Shown here one piece after another: positions 1 through 8,550 of a stretch of DNA of 64,000 nucleotides. The DNA is from Paraburkholderia tuberum STM678 (GTDB lineage Bacteria; Pseudomonadota; Gammaproteobacteria; Burkholderiales; Burkholderiaceae), in contig NZ_CADFGP010000003.1 of the NCBI RefSeq assembly GCF_902833905.1, forward strand, positions 62,001 to 126,000, written 5' to 3'. The translations under genes were made by a program, and so were the position numbers. Position 1 is the first letter of the stretch; each line of letters opens with the position of its first letter. Below the pieces are notes generated by a model. It searched no databases. It saw nothing but the letters and a program-made list of their open reading frames with translations, and had not been told where the DNA came from.

Positions 1-53
1 CCATCAGAAGGAACAAGCCGATGGACCGCTTCGGGTGCAGCCGATCGCTGCTT

Positions 54-76
54 AGTCTCTAGTTCCAAGTGCAACA
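54..76 (+). repeat. Left terminal inverted repeat of the IS30-family element
   Basis: It begins AGTCTC and shares the block CAAGTGCAAC with the reverse complement of 1112-1134. It lies 24 bp before the transposase start. Confidence 0.7.
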
Positions 77-100
77 CCTTGAATGAGGTAGGGTGTTGCG

Positions 101-1123
101 ATGAAGAAGAACTACAAGCATTTGAGTGCGGAAGAACGCGCGGCGATCATGATCGAACATCAAAAGGGCGGCAGCATAAGAACTATTGCGGGGCTGCTGG
201 GGCGCAGCGCTTCGACGGTGTCGCGCGAACTGGCGCGTAATTGCAGCGTGGACGCGCCGCGCTACTGTGCGACGCAGGCGGCCTCGGCCTATCGGCTGCG
301 TCGTCGGCGCTGCGTACGGCCGCGCAAGTTGATCGAAGGCAGCGCGCTTTATCGGCATGTGCATGATCACCTGGTCTACTGGCGCTGGTCGCCGCAGCAA
401 ATCGCTGCCAAACTGCGGGCCATGTATCCAGACGACCCAAGTCAGCACGTCAGCCACGAGACGGTCTATGCTGCCATTTACACCTATGCACGTGGCTCGC
501 TGAAACCAGCCATGATCGCAGCCTTGCGCCAAGAAAAACCGGCGCGCGGAAATCGGCGCACGACGCTTGCTGGCGGCAGCTATGTTCCCGAGGATTTGCG
601 CATCCAATATCGCCCCGAGCAGATCGAGCAACGGCTGTTGCCGGGGCACTGGGAGGGCGACTTCATCAAGGGTGCGTTTAATCGTTCCGCCGTGGGCACG
701 CTGGTCGAACGCAAGACGCGCTTCGTGATTCTGTGCCGCATGGATGGCTGTACGGCCAAGAATGCGCTGGAAGGCTTCTCGCGGCAAATGAAGAAGTTGC
801 CGGCCTTTCTTCGCGAGAGCCTGACCTACGATCGGGGAACGGAAATGGCCTGCCATGTCGAGCTCTCCAGGCGGCTCAATATCGATATCTGGTTTGCTGA
901 TCCGCATGCGCCCTGGCAGCGCGGCAGCAATGAGAACACCAACGGCTTGCTGCGTCAGTTTCTGCCAAAGGGCACAGACCTTTCGACGCTCTCGCAGACC
1001 CAACTCAATGACATCGCCAAATTGCTTAACGGGCGGCCTCGCCAGACGCTCGGCTGGGACTCCCCCGAGGAAGCAATGGCTAAAGAGTTAGAGAAGGCTG
1101 GATTAGCTAATCGTTGCACTTGA
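101..1123 (+). CDS. IS30-family transposase
   Basis: This 340-residue DDE transposase catalyses movement of the surrounding element. Residues 5-50 form the N-terminal helix-turn-helix typical of IS30 (GGSIRTIAGLLGRSASTVSREL). The likely catalytic triad is D187 (GHWEGDF), D244 (TYDRGTE) and E278 (NENTNG), with the D-x33-E spacing characteristic of the family. Length and motifs are complete and there is no internal stop, so it may be active. The start lies just inside the left inverted repeat and the stop inside the right one, as expected for a compact one-gene IS. Confidence 0.95.
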   Translation: MKKNYKHLSAEERAAIMIEHQKGGSIRTIAGLLGRSASTVSRELARNCSVDAPRYCATQAASAYRLRRRRCVRPRKLIEGSALYRHVHDHLVYWRWSPQQIAAKLRAMYPDDPSQHVSHETVYAAIYTYARGSLKPAMIAALRQEKPARGNRRTTLAGGSYVPEDLRIQYRPEQIEQRLLPGHWEGDFIKGAFNRSAVGTLVERKTRFVILCRMDGCTAKNALEGFSRQMKKLPAFLRESLTYDRGTEMACHVELSRRLNIDIWFADPHAPWQRGSNENTNGLLRQFLPKGTDLSTLSQTQLNDIAKLLNGRPRQTLGWDSPEEAMAKELEKAGLANRCT

Positions 1124-1134
1124 CTCTTGAGACT
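1112..1134 (-). repeat. Right terminal inverted repeat of the IS30-family element
   Basis: Its reverse complement matches 54-76 at 18 of 23 bases. The last codons and the TGA stop of the transposase lie inside it. Confidence 0.7.
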
Positions 1135-1175
1135 GCCCTGTCAGGCAGAGGTCGGCCAAGAGCGTCTGTCGGCAT

Positions 1176-1481
1176 TTACGCTCCGAAGTAGTCGAGTTCG
1201 GGCGTCACGCGCTGAAGATCTGCGACCGAGCGCGTTATGCGCTCGCCTGTTGCAGATGATGCTCCATATCGTTGCACGCTCCTTAGAATTCGGCGTTTGT
1301 TCAACTCGAACGCGAGTCGCACCTGCTGTACAGTCTCATTGCGAGGGCCAAGCTCTTCGCAAACGACTTCAGATGGCAGCGCGAAGGCGCGGTATCCCCA
1401 GCCGAACCCATAGGCGGAAAACCACACCGCCGAGTCTGCGTAAAAAATGGGGGCGGCAATGACAGTACGTTGCTGATCCAT
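1176..1481 (-). CDS. Small hypothetical protein (DUF1488-like?)
   Basis: A 101-residue protein starting MDQQRTVIAAP. The ATG at 1481 is chosen because a CAGGTGA ribosome-binding-like stretch lies just upstream; a longer reading frame to 1655 lacks such support. The core (aromatic strand AVWFSAYGFGWGY, then an ALPSEVVCEELG helix and a basic helix FELNKRRILRSVQR) resembles small DUF1488-type proteins of Burkholderiales, but I recognise this only loosely. No enzymatic motif, signal peptide or membrane segment is seen. It stands alone between the IS30 element and the catabolic locus, and its function is unknown. Confidence 0.5.
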   Translation of the reverse strand: MDQQRTVIAAPIFYADSAVWFSAYGFGWGYRAFALPSEVVCEELGPRNETVQQVRLAFELNKRRILRSVQRYGASSATGERITRSVADLQRVTPELDYFGA

Positions 1482-1868
1482 CGCATTCACCTGCGTCGAC
1501 GATAGGTTGACATCAAAGTGTTGCACAGCGACCTTACAAACGCGGGGTTCTGTCGACACGACGTTACCACTCCGCCGAGATGATTGCCTTGTAGCAGAGG
1601 TGTGATTTTGCGAATCGGGACTGACTCGAACGGGTCGCGTCCTTCGCATCCCCAACAGGCAGGACCAGCATTATTTACGAACTCCAACAGCACCGGCTCG
1701 AGGGGCTGGGTTGGCAGCTCGATGCGGATTGCAGTCCCGGGGAGGCCCGGCTGGGCGGAAAACTGGAGGAGTTCAGCAACCGCTCGCCATGTGCCCGACG
1801 CGCCTGGCAGCATGCGGCCAAGACCCAGTCACTCGCGGCATCGCGCCGAACGGCCGTTTGTCCGCCTC
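1482..1868. other. Gap without a recognisable gene
   Basis: About 390 bp between the small unknown gene and the TIM-barrel gene. A 108-codon frame is open on the minus strand (1487-1813), but it shows no domain I recognise. The region may hold degraded sequence left after the IS30 insertion. Confidence 0.4.
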
Positions 1869-2969
1869 CTACGAACGATCCGTGCTACCCCACTCTGGCA
1901 CTGCCAGCGTACGTGCGGATATTCCCAGCATGCTCTCGCACTCGTCGCGCGAGACGGGCACAGCGGCAAAATCGTCGAAAGAATGGCTCGCCACTGGGAC
2001 AATGTGCTCGCGAATGAACCCGGCACCTTCCTTTGCTCCAGCTTCCCGATGCTTCAGTGCGCATTCCCATTCAAGAACCGCCCAGCCCGGAAAATCGTAT
2101 TGCGCCATCTTGGAAAACACCGTGCGAAAATCGATCTGCCCGTCACCGAGCGAACGAAAACGACCGGCCCGGTCAACCCATCCTTGATAGCCGCCGTAAA
2201 CACCTTGCCGTCCAGTCGGTCGAAACTCGGCGTCCTTGACATGGAATGCCCGAATGCGCTCGTGGTAGATGTCTATGAACTCGAGGTAGTCGAGCTGCTG
2301 AAGCAGCATATGACTCGGGTCGTACAGAATGTTTGCCCTTCGATGGCCGCCAACTGCCGAAAGGAATCGCTCGAACGTGATTCCATCAAAGAGGTCCTCT
2401 CCCGGGTGCAATTCGAAGCAGACGTCGACGCCCGCGTCGTCGAATGCATCGAGCACCGGCCGCCAACGGTGCGCCAGCTCGGAGAATGCCGCCTCTATGA
2501 GACCGTGGGGGCGTTGCGGCCAGGGATACAGGAACGGCCATGCCAAGGCGCCCGAAAACGTTACGTGCGCCGACAGCCCGAGGCGCCCGGACGCGCGAGC
2601 GGCCAACCTCAATTGGTCCGTGGCCCACTCTGCCCGGGCTGCTGGCGCGCCGCGAACCGCGGCTGGGGCGAAGCCGTCGAACAACCTGTCGTAGGCAGGA
2701 TGGCTGGCGATCAATTGCCCCTGCAGATGAGTCGATAGCTCTGTAATGACGCAACCATGACTCGCGAGTATCCCCTTGACATCATCACAATAGGCCTGAC
2801 TTTCCGCGGCAAGCGCCAGGTCGAAAATCCGCTCGCTCGAAGTTGGCAGCTGCAAGCCGCAAAACCCAAGAGATGCTGCCCACTGCGCGAGGTGCGGCAG
2901 CGTGTCGAACGGTGCGTCGTTGCCGATGAACTGCGCCAGAAAGATGCCGGGCCCAAGAAGTGTTTTCAT
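1869..2969 (-). CDS. Sugar phosphate isomerase/epimerase-type TIM-barrel protein
   Basis: A 366-residue protein of the xylose-isomerase-like (AP endonuclease 2) TIM-barrel family, whose members isomerise or epimerise keto sugars and cyclitols using a divalent metal. Likely metal ligands are the Glu in CFELHPGED, the Asp in LYDPSHML, the His in AFHVKDAE and the Glu in AVLEWECAL. No signal peptide, so cytoplasmic. It starts 18 bp after the stop of the LacI-type regulator and is probably cotranscribed with it. It is unusually long for the family because of an extended C-terminus after the last Glu. The substrate cannot be read from the sequence; the neighbouring dehydrogenases and importer suggest a carbohydrate or cyclitol. 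Confidence 0.85.
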   Translation of the reverse strand: MKTLLGPGIFLAQFIGNDAPFDTLPHLAQWAASLGFCGLQLPTSSERIFDLALAAESQAYCDDVKGILASHGCVITELSTHLQGQLIASHPAYDRLFDGFAPAAVRGAPAARAEWATDQLRLAARASGRLGLSAHVTFSGALAWPFLYPWPQRPHGLIEAAFSELAHRWRPVLDAFDDAGVDVCFELHPGEDLFDGITFERFLSAVGGHRRANILYDPSHMLLQQLDYLEFIDIYHERIRAFHVKDAEFRPTGRQGVYGGYQGWVDRAGRFRSLGDGQIDFRTVFSKMAQYDFPGWAVLEWECALKHREAGAKEGAGFIREHIVPVASHSFDDFAAVPVSRDECESMLGISARTLAVPEWGSTDRS

Positions 2970-2987
2970 GGTCTTCCAATGAGATGA

Positions 2988-3974
2988 TCAGGCTGAGTTG
3001 CGAATCACAAGCTCGTGGTCGAGCAACGTGCCGAGCGCCGGTGTGCTCGGATCACGCATCCGTTCGAGCAGCAGATTGGCGGCATTCTCTCCCAGCCGGA
3101 ACATAGGTTGAGCAATGGTGGTCAGCGCGGGCTGCACCATCGTCGCGAGCGGTATATTGTCGAAGCCGATAACAGCAACGTCCTGCGGAACGCGCAGGCC
3201 CAGTTCATGCACTGCTTGCATCGCGCCAATTGCAAGCGTGTCCGATACCGCGAAGATGGCGTCCGGTTTGATGGCGCTGGCAAGCAGCCTTTTTGCCACG
3301 CGTCTGCCGTCGTCGAACGTCAGGCCATCGGTCTTGACGATCGCCCCGTCATAAGGCGTCAGCCCGGCCTCCGACAGGGCTGTCATGTAACCGACCTTGC
3401 GCTGCCTCGCATACAGGAAGCGCTCATCGCTATTGATGAACGCGATTCGTCGGCGACCGCGTTCCACCAGATACTTGACGGCGTCGCGAGCTGCCTTCGC
3501 GTTGTCGATGCCCACATAAGGCACTGATCCTTTCGGATCGAACTCACAACAGGCAACCCACTGCAGCAGGCTGTTTTCGGACGCCAACTCCCGCTGGGTC
3601 GAAACGGGATCGAGACAGATCGCGCCGTCAGCGAGATGGGTTCTCAACATATCGAAATAGGTGCGCTCCTCCGTGAGGCTCGCACCCGTGTCGCACAGCA
3701 GCAAGTGATAGCCGTGGCGGCGTGCGACCGCGTCGATGCCCTTTACGATCTCTGCGTAAAAGGGATTGCTGAAATCCGGGACCATCGTGATCAGCAAGCG
3801 GCTTTCCGCTGTGCGCAGGTTTCTCGCCAGTCGGTTCGCTGTATAGCCTTCCTGAGAGATTATCGCTTCCACGCGCGCACGCGTAGAAGCCTTCACCGAG
3901 CGAGATCCGTTCATTACGCGCGACACCGTGGCCGTTGATACGCCGGCCTTTTTGGCAACCTCATCCATTGACAT
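2988..3974 (-). CDS. LacI-family transcriptional regulator
   Basis: A 328-residue LacI/GalR repressor. Residues 2-50 are the DNA-binding domain (MDEVAKKAGVSTATVSRVMNGS, then the hinge helix around RLARNLR). The rest is a periplasmic-binding-protein-like effector domain (SNPFYAEIVKGID, DAIFAVSDTLAIGAM, VIGFDNIPLA). It is transcribed away from the catabolic operon. A 14-bp palindrome of LacI type lies 16 bp upstream of its own start and an identical inverted copy lies before the divergent operon, so it probably represses both and is released by a pathway sugar. The downstream TIM-barrel gene is in the same unit. Confidence 0.95.
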   Translation of the reverse strand: MSMDEVAKKAGVSTATVSRVMNGSRSVKASTRARVEAIISQEGYTANRLARNLRTAESRLLITMVPDFSNPFYAEIVKGIDAVARRHGYHLLLCDTGASLTEERTYFDMLRTHLADGAICLDPVSTQRELASENSLLQWVACCEFDPKGSVPYVGIDNAKAARDAVKYLVERGRRRIAFINSDERFLYARQRKVGYMTALSEAGLTPYDGAIVKTDGLTFDDGRRVAKRLLASAIKPDAIFAVSDTLAIGAMQAVHELGLRVPQDVAVIGFDNIPLATMVQPALTTIAQPMFRLGENAANLLLERMRDPSTPALGTLLDHELVIRNSA

Positions 3975-3989
3975 TTTTGTGCTCGCTTA

Positions 3990-4003
3990 TGTAATCGATT
4001 GCA
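3990..4003 (-). promoter_or_regulatory. LacI-type operator, regulator side
   Basis: The sequence TGTAATCGATTGCA fits the LacI-family consensus with a central CG. It lies 16 bp upstream of the start of the LacI-type gene and is the exact reverse complement of the copy at 4099-4112. It is probably an autoregulatory site. Confidence 0.75.
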
Positions 4004-4098
4004 ATTCTACGGCGCTCACGTTGATCCTGCTCTGCGTGTAAACCACGATGATGGTGCTATTGCCTGCTCCCGCTTTCGCGAATAGAGTTCTGTAAAAA

Positions 4099-4112
4099 TG
4101 CAATCGATTACA
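4099..4112 (+). promoter_or_regulatory. LacI-type operator, catabolic operon side
   Basis: TGCAATCGATTACA lies 48 bp before the GTG start of the first dehydrogenase gene. It is the exact reverse complement of 3990-4003. Center-to-center distance between the two copies is 109 bp, which would permit looping by a tetrameric repressor. Confidence 0.75.
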
Positions 4113-4160
4113 AAAACGGCCCGGCGTCGGTGACGAACGGCCGTTCACCAGGAGACATGT

Positions 4161-5306
4161 GTGAGCAACATTGAGTTAGGAGTGGCGATTGCGGGCCCCG
4201 GCATGATTGGCGCCGTGCACGCCCGCGCGGTACGCATGGCGGGGGCACACCTTCGCGGCGTCGCAGCGGCAAGCCCCATCGCCGGAGTCGAGGCCGCCAG
4301 GCGCTTCGGCGCGGCACGCGGCTACGATTCCTTTGATCATCTGATTGCCGATCCGTCCGTGGACGTGGTGCATGTCTGCACGCCAAATTCGTCGCACCGA
4401 GACCTCGCTCTTGCAGCCCTCGAAGCCGGCAAACACGTGATCTGCGAAAAGCCGCTCGCGACGAAGGCCAGCGACGCCCGCCTGCTTGCCGATACCGCGC
4501 GTCGCACGGGATGTGTCGCCACGGTGCCGTTCGTCTATCGGTTTCATCCCATGGTGCGCGAGGCACGCGCCCGAGTCTCAGCGCTTGGACGCCTGCAACT
4601 CATTCACGGCAGCTATCTGCAGGACTGGCTCCTCGGCGCCGACGATACCAACTGGCGAGTCGACGCCACAGTCGGGGGCGCTTCACGCGCGTTTGCCGAT
4701 ATCGGCTCTCACTGGTGCGACCTCATTGAATGGGTGACAGGCGAGCGTCTGTCATCGGTCGTCGCATCGTTCGATACGACGGTGGCGCAACGCCCCGACC
4801 AGGAGCGCCAGTCTTGTGCGTCCTGCGGCACCGCTGAGGGTCATGCGGGTGGCTCGATTGCAGTGAAGACGGAAGACGTAGCCGCGGCGACGTTCAAGAC
4901 CGGATCCGGAGTTCTGGTCAACGTGACGGTCAGCCAGGTCTCTGCTGGACGCAAGAACCGCTTGTGGTTCGAGATCGATGGTGCCAATGGGAGCGTGGTT
5001 TTCGATCAGGAGGATCCCGAACGCCTGTGGTTTGCGCGCGAAGGGAGAACCGAGCTGCTGGTGCGCGACCCGAACGTCGGTTCGCCAGAGCAACGACGGC
5101 TGGCGACGCTTCCCGCCGGCCATGCACAGGGATACGCGCAATGCTTCGAGGCATTCGTCGCCGACACTTACGCAACCATTCGCGGGGAACAGCGCGACGG
5201 GCTCCCGACTTTCGATGATGGTCTGCGCTCAGCGCAAATCGTCGAAGCGGTCCTGGAGTCCTCCCGCACGAACAGCTGGATATCGATTAACGGAGGACAT
5301 CAATGA
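4161..5306 (+). CDS. Gfo/Idh/MocA-family NAD(P)-dependent oxidoreductase (first)
   Basis: A 381-residue cytoplasmic oxidoreductase of the glucose-fructose oxidoreductase / inositol dehydrogenase / MocA family, which oxidises sugar or cyclitol hydroxyls with NAD(P). The Rossmann motif is at the N-terminus (AGPGMIGAVHARAV) and the family-typical EKPLATK stretch is near residue 95. The start is GTG at 4161: AGGAGA at 4150-4155 sits at the correct distance, whereas the ATG at 4157 is out of frame. It is first in the rightward operon and its stop overlaps the start of the next dehydrogenase by 4 bp. Substrate unknown. Confidence 0.9.
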   Translation: MSNIELGVAIAGPGMIGAVHARAVRMAGAHLRGVAAASPIAGVEAARRFGAARGYDSFDHLIADPSVDVVHVCTPNSSHRDLALAALEAGKHVICEKPLATKASDARLLADTARRTGCVATVPFVYRFHPMVREARARVSALGRLQLIHGSYLQDWLLGADDTNWRVDATVGGASRAFADIGSHWCDLIEWVTGERLSSVVASFDTTVAQRPDQERQSCASCGTAEGHAGGSIAVKTEDVAAATFKTGSGVLVNVTVSQVSAGRKNRLWFEIDGANGSVVFDQEDPERLWFAREGRTELLVRDPNVGSPEQRRLATLPAGHAQGYAQCFEAFVADTYATIRGEQRDGLPTFDDGLRSAQIVEAVLESSRTNSWISINGGHQ

Positions 5307-6325
5307 CTAATCTTCTGCGATGGGGGGTGATGGGCGCGGCCGAAATTGGACGCACCCAGGTGATTCCCGCCCTTCAGACCTCCGCGACCGGAACCGTTGT
5401 CGCGCTTGCGAGCCGTGACGGCGCAAAGGCGCGTGAGTACGCACAGGCGCTGAACATCCCGCGTGTCGTGCCGACCTACGAGGCGTTACTCGCGGACCCG
5501 GAAGTCGACGCTATCTATCTTCCGCTGCCTAACAGCTTGCACGCCGAATGGGCGATTCGCGCGGCTCAGGCCGGCAAAGCGGTGTTGTGCGAGAAGCCGC
5601 TCGCTGTGACGGCACAATCAGCCCAGGCAATCGTTGACGCGTTCGATCGGTACGGCAGTTCGTTGATGGAAGGCTTCATGTATCGATTCCATCCGCAGCA
5701 TCGGCGAGTGCGGGAACTGATAGCGGATGGCGCGGTAGGCGCGGTTCGTGAGGTCCGAGCGCACCTGTCGGTGAATCTGATGACTCCGCCGGACCCGGCC
5801 AACGTGCGCCTGCAGCCTGCGCTGGGCGGTGGGGCCCTACTGGATATGGGTTGCTACGCGGTGAACGTAGTCCGGATGATTTTCGGCGTCGAGCCCACAC
5901 GGGCACAAGCGAGCTGGATCGTCGACCCGCGCTTTGATGTGGATGTCGCCGGTACCGGCATCCTCGAATTCCCGGACTGCTGCACCGCATCGGTTAGCTG
6001 GTCTTTCATCGCCGGCGGGCAGGGAAACTATACGGTCATCGGCACGGAAGGCTCAATCGAAGTGCCGCGCGCGATTCTGCCTGGAATGGGCACCCGTGCG
6101 CCCGATGCGCTGGTGGTTGTAGTGGACGCCGATGGCAAGCGCCGCGAGGAGTCGTTCGCGCCGGTGAACCAGTACAGGCTGATGGCTGAAGCCTTCGCGT
6201 CCGCGCTGTTGAACAAGCAGCCCATGCCGTTCGCTGCAAGTGACGCGGTTGCAAATATGGAAGTGCTTGATGCGCTGGCCGAGGCCGCTCGCTCAAGGTG
6301 CGCGCAAAACATCGGAGCTCGATGA
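5303..6325 (+). CDS. Gfo/Idh/MocA-family NAD(P)-dependent oxidoreductase (second)
   Basis: A 340-residue member of the same superfamily as its upstream neighbour but of a different subgroup, closer to dehydrogenases acting on pyranoses. It has an N-terminal nucleotide-binding motif (GVMGAAEIGRTQVIPAL), a conserved EKPLAV segment near residue 97 and a C-terminal alpha/beta substrate domain. Coupled to the upstream gene by an ATGA overlap and to the downstream oxidoreductase by a probable second 4-bp overlap. Two consecutive dehydrogenases of this type suggest two redox steps on one carbon skeleton, or oxidation followed by re-reduction at a 3-keto intermediate. Confidence 0.9.
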   Translation: MTNLLRWGVMGAAEIGRTQVIPALQTSATGTVVALASRDGAKAREYAQALNIPRVVPTYEALLADPEVDAIYLPLPNSLHAEWAIRAAQAGKAVLCEKPLAVTAQSAQAIVDAFDRYGSSLMEGFMYRFHPQHRRVRELIADGAVGAVREVRAHLSVNLMTPPDPANVRLQPALGGGALLDMGCYAVNVVRMIFGVEPTRAQASWIVDPRFDVDVAGTGILEFPDCCTASVSWSFIAGGQGNYTVIGTEGSIEVPRAILPGMGTRAPDALVVVVDADGKRREESFAPVNQYRLMAEAFASALLNKQPMPFAASDAVANMEVLDALAEAARSRCAQNIGAR

Positions 6326-8526
6326 TTGCGGCGACGGCAGATGCGAGTCATCAGCCATTCACCGACTTCAAGCGCATGCATCACTACTTCTTGGGGTACG
6401 TCATGTCTAACGTTGTCACACCATCTACCGGTCAATCGGGTAGCTCGCCAACCGTTTCGCCCGATGCTCAACGGCTTGCACCGCTATTTGCACCGCTTGA
6501 TATTCGCGGGCTCGAATTGCGCAACCGCTTCGTGTTCCAGCCGCACTTCACCGCATTGGGTAATCTCGACGGGTCTGCGTCGGATGACCTCGCGGCCTAC
6601 TACGAAGAACGCGCGCGCGGCGGCGCCGCTCTGATCATCACGGAGAGTCAGGCGATCCATCCCACCGGCAAGATGTCACGGCGGTTCATCCACGCATGGG
6701 ATCCGAAGGTCATTCCCAACCTGCGCAAAATCACGGCCGGCGTTCACGCGCACGGCGCCAGGATTTTCAGTCAGCTCACCCACGCAGGCCACACGTCGCT
6801 CGAGCACCCGCCGCACATCCTGTGGGCACCGACCCAGATGCCCGAGCCGTCCAGCCACTTCAGCACCAAGGCGATGGATGAGGACGATATCCGTACGGTG
6901 ATTGACGGGTTCGCGATTAGCGCGCGCAACGCACGAGAAGCAGGCTTCGATGGTGTCGAAATCAAGATTGCGCATGATGGCTTGTTGCGCTCTTTCGCAT
7001 CACCGTTCTTCAATAGACGCACCGACCAATATGGCGGCTCGTTCGAAAATCGCATGCGCCTGTCCATCCAGGTGCTTGAGGCTATCAAGCAGGCAGCGGG
7101 CGATGACTTCCCGGTCGGAGTCCGTCTTTGCCTCGACGAGTTCACGCCATTCGGGTATGACCTCGAGTACGGCCTGCAAATGGCACATGCGCTCGAGGCG
7201 ACCGGGAACGTCGACTACTTCAATTCGGATGCCGGTTCGTTCTCCAGCTACTGGATGGAGATTCCGCCTGCGGCCGTCGCCGCCGGAGATTTTCGCAGGC
7301 TGTGCTCGGAGCTCAAGAAAAATACCAGGCTTCCGGTCGTCGCATTCGGGCGGATCAACGCCACGCAGCAAGGCCTTGACATGATTCGTGCGGGCGAGGC
7401 CGACATGCTTGGCTTCGCACGGCAACTCATCACGGATCCGGAGACGCCCAACAAGATCCAGCGCGGGCGCGGCGACCTCGTTCGCATGTGCATCTCCTGC
7501 AACGATGCATGCCTGCATCAGGTCAACCAGGAGAAAGGAATTCGATGCATCCAGAATCCGGGCGCCGGACGGGAATTGACAGTCAACGAGCGGTTTATCA
7601 AGCGGGCCGATTCAACGCGGCGGGTAGTCGTGGTCGGTGGTGGTCCGGCCGGACTGAAAGTCGCAGAGGTCGCAGCAAAACGCGGCCACACCGTCACGGT
7701 GCTCGAACGCCAGCGAGTGTTGGGCGGCCAGGTCATGCTGGCGGCCAATCAGCCTGAGCACTCGGCTATCGCCGAAGTGACATCGTATCTGGAAGCGGTG
7801 ACGGCCGATCAAGGTGTCAAAGTGCGTACGGGCGTGACAGCCACTCCTGAAATGTTGCTCGAAATGGCGCCCGATGTGATCGTGATTGCTACGGGCTCTG
7901 AGCCCAACCTGCCTAATCAGTCGGACGACAACGCCGCGCAGGCTCGCGCCTTGGGACGCCAGACGCTGCCCGAAATCCCCGGTCTTGATCTCCCTTTCGT
8001 GGTGTCTTCCGACCGTGTGTTGTCGGGGGAGGTGGACGTTAGCGGAAGGGTCGTGGTGATCGACGACAACGGCCACTGGGAAGCAGCGGGCACAGCGGAA
8101 TATCTCGCGGACCGGGGCTGCCATGTCGAAATCATCGCGACACATTCAGCGGTGGGGGAAGACCTCGAAAGCGGGACGCGAACTCTTTTTCATCGACGCG
8201 CCGCAATCAAGCACATCGGCATACGTACCAGCACGCTTGTGTGTGAGATCGCGCCCGGCCGTGTGCAGACCGCCAAGGTCTTCAGTTCGGGTGACGCCGT
8301 GGGTTGGGGCCAGTATCTGCTGCTGCCGGGTGACGAGGAATGGATCGAGGGTGTCGACTGGGTCGTCGCGGTGATCGGCAGACGCTCGCGTGAGGATCTG
8401 TATCTGAGTCTCAAAGCGTCGACGGATTTCAGCGGCATCCAGATCGAACGCGTGGGCGACTGCGTCGCGCCTCGACTCGTTCAAAGCACGATTGGCGAGG
8501 CGTTCGCGCTCGGTCAAACGCTCTAA
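6322..8526 (+). CDS. FMN / 4Fe-4S / FAD oxidoreductase, old yellow enzyme family (FadH/TMADH-like)
   Basis: A 735-residue three-part flavoenzyme. The N-terminal OYE-type FMN barrel (about residues 50-380) carries AHDGLL near residue 218 in the active-site strand and the family segment NRRTDQYGGSFENR. A cysteine cluster C-x2-C-x3-C-x11-C follows at about 390-409, binding a 4Fe-4S centre. The C-terminal half has a dinucleotide fold (VVVVGGGPAG). This architecture is shared by 2,4-dienoyl-CoA reductase and by trimethylamine-dehydrogenase-type enzymes that feed ETF. The start at 6322 is favoured by the ATGA overlap with the upstream gene and a GGAG before it; the ATG at 6403 (MSNVV) is a serious alternative. 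ETF genes close the same operon, so ETF may be its electron partner. Confidence 0.85.
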   Translation: MIAATADASHQPFTDFKRMHHYFLGYVMSNVVTPSTGQSGSSPTVSPDAQRLAPLFAPLDIRGLELRNRFVFQPHFTALGNLDGSASDDLAAYYEERARGGAALIITESQAIHPTGKMSRRFIHAWDPKVIPNLRKITAGVHAHGARIFSQLTHAGHTSLEHPPHILWAPTQMPEPSSHFSTKAMDEDDIRTVIDGFAISARNAREAGFDGVEIKIAHDGLLRSFASPFFNRRTDQYGGSFENRMRLSIQVLEAIKQAAGDDFPVGVRLCLDEFTPFGYDLEYGLQMAHALEATGNVDYFNSDAGSFSSYWMEIPPAAVAAGDFRRLCSELKKNTRLPVVAFGRINATQQGLDMIRAGEADMLGFARQLITDPETPNKIQRGRGDLVRMCISCNDACLHQVNQEKGIRCIQNPGAGRELTVNERFIKRADSTRRVVVVGGGPAGLKVAEVAAKRGHTVTVLERQRVLGGQVMLAANQPEHSAIAEVTSYLEAVTADQGVKVRTGVTATPEMLLEMAPDVIVIATGSEPNLPNQSDDNAAQARALGRQTLPEIPGLDLPFVVSSDRVLSGEVDVSGRVVVIDDNGHWEAAGTAEYLADRGCHVEIIATHSAVGEDLESGTRTLFHRRAAIKHIGIRTSTLVCEIAPGRVQTAKVFSSGDAVGWGQYLLLPGDEEWIEGVDWVVAVIGRRSREDLYLSLKASTDFSGIQIERVGDCVAPRLVQSTIGEAFALGQTL

Positions 8527-8550
8527 GCACTTCGACATAGGAAGGAGACA

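Larger units (their letters stand above)
54..1134 (+). mobile_element. IS30-family insertion sequence, apparently complete
   Basis: A single transposase gene is bracketed by imperfect inverted repeats of 23 bp (54-76 and 1112-1134) that agree at 18 of 23 positions; the outer six bases AGTCTC are identical. The right repeat overlaps the end of the transposase gene. No convincing target-site duplication is visible. The element marks the left edge of the accessory region. Confidence 0.8.

Noticed and set aside
1584..2738. 384-codon plus-strand frame
   Set aside because: It is antisense to the TIM-barrel isomerase, which has family motifs and metal ligands; the plus-strand product has none.
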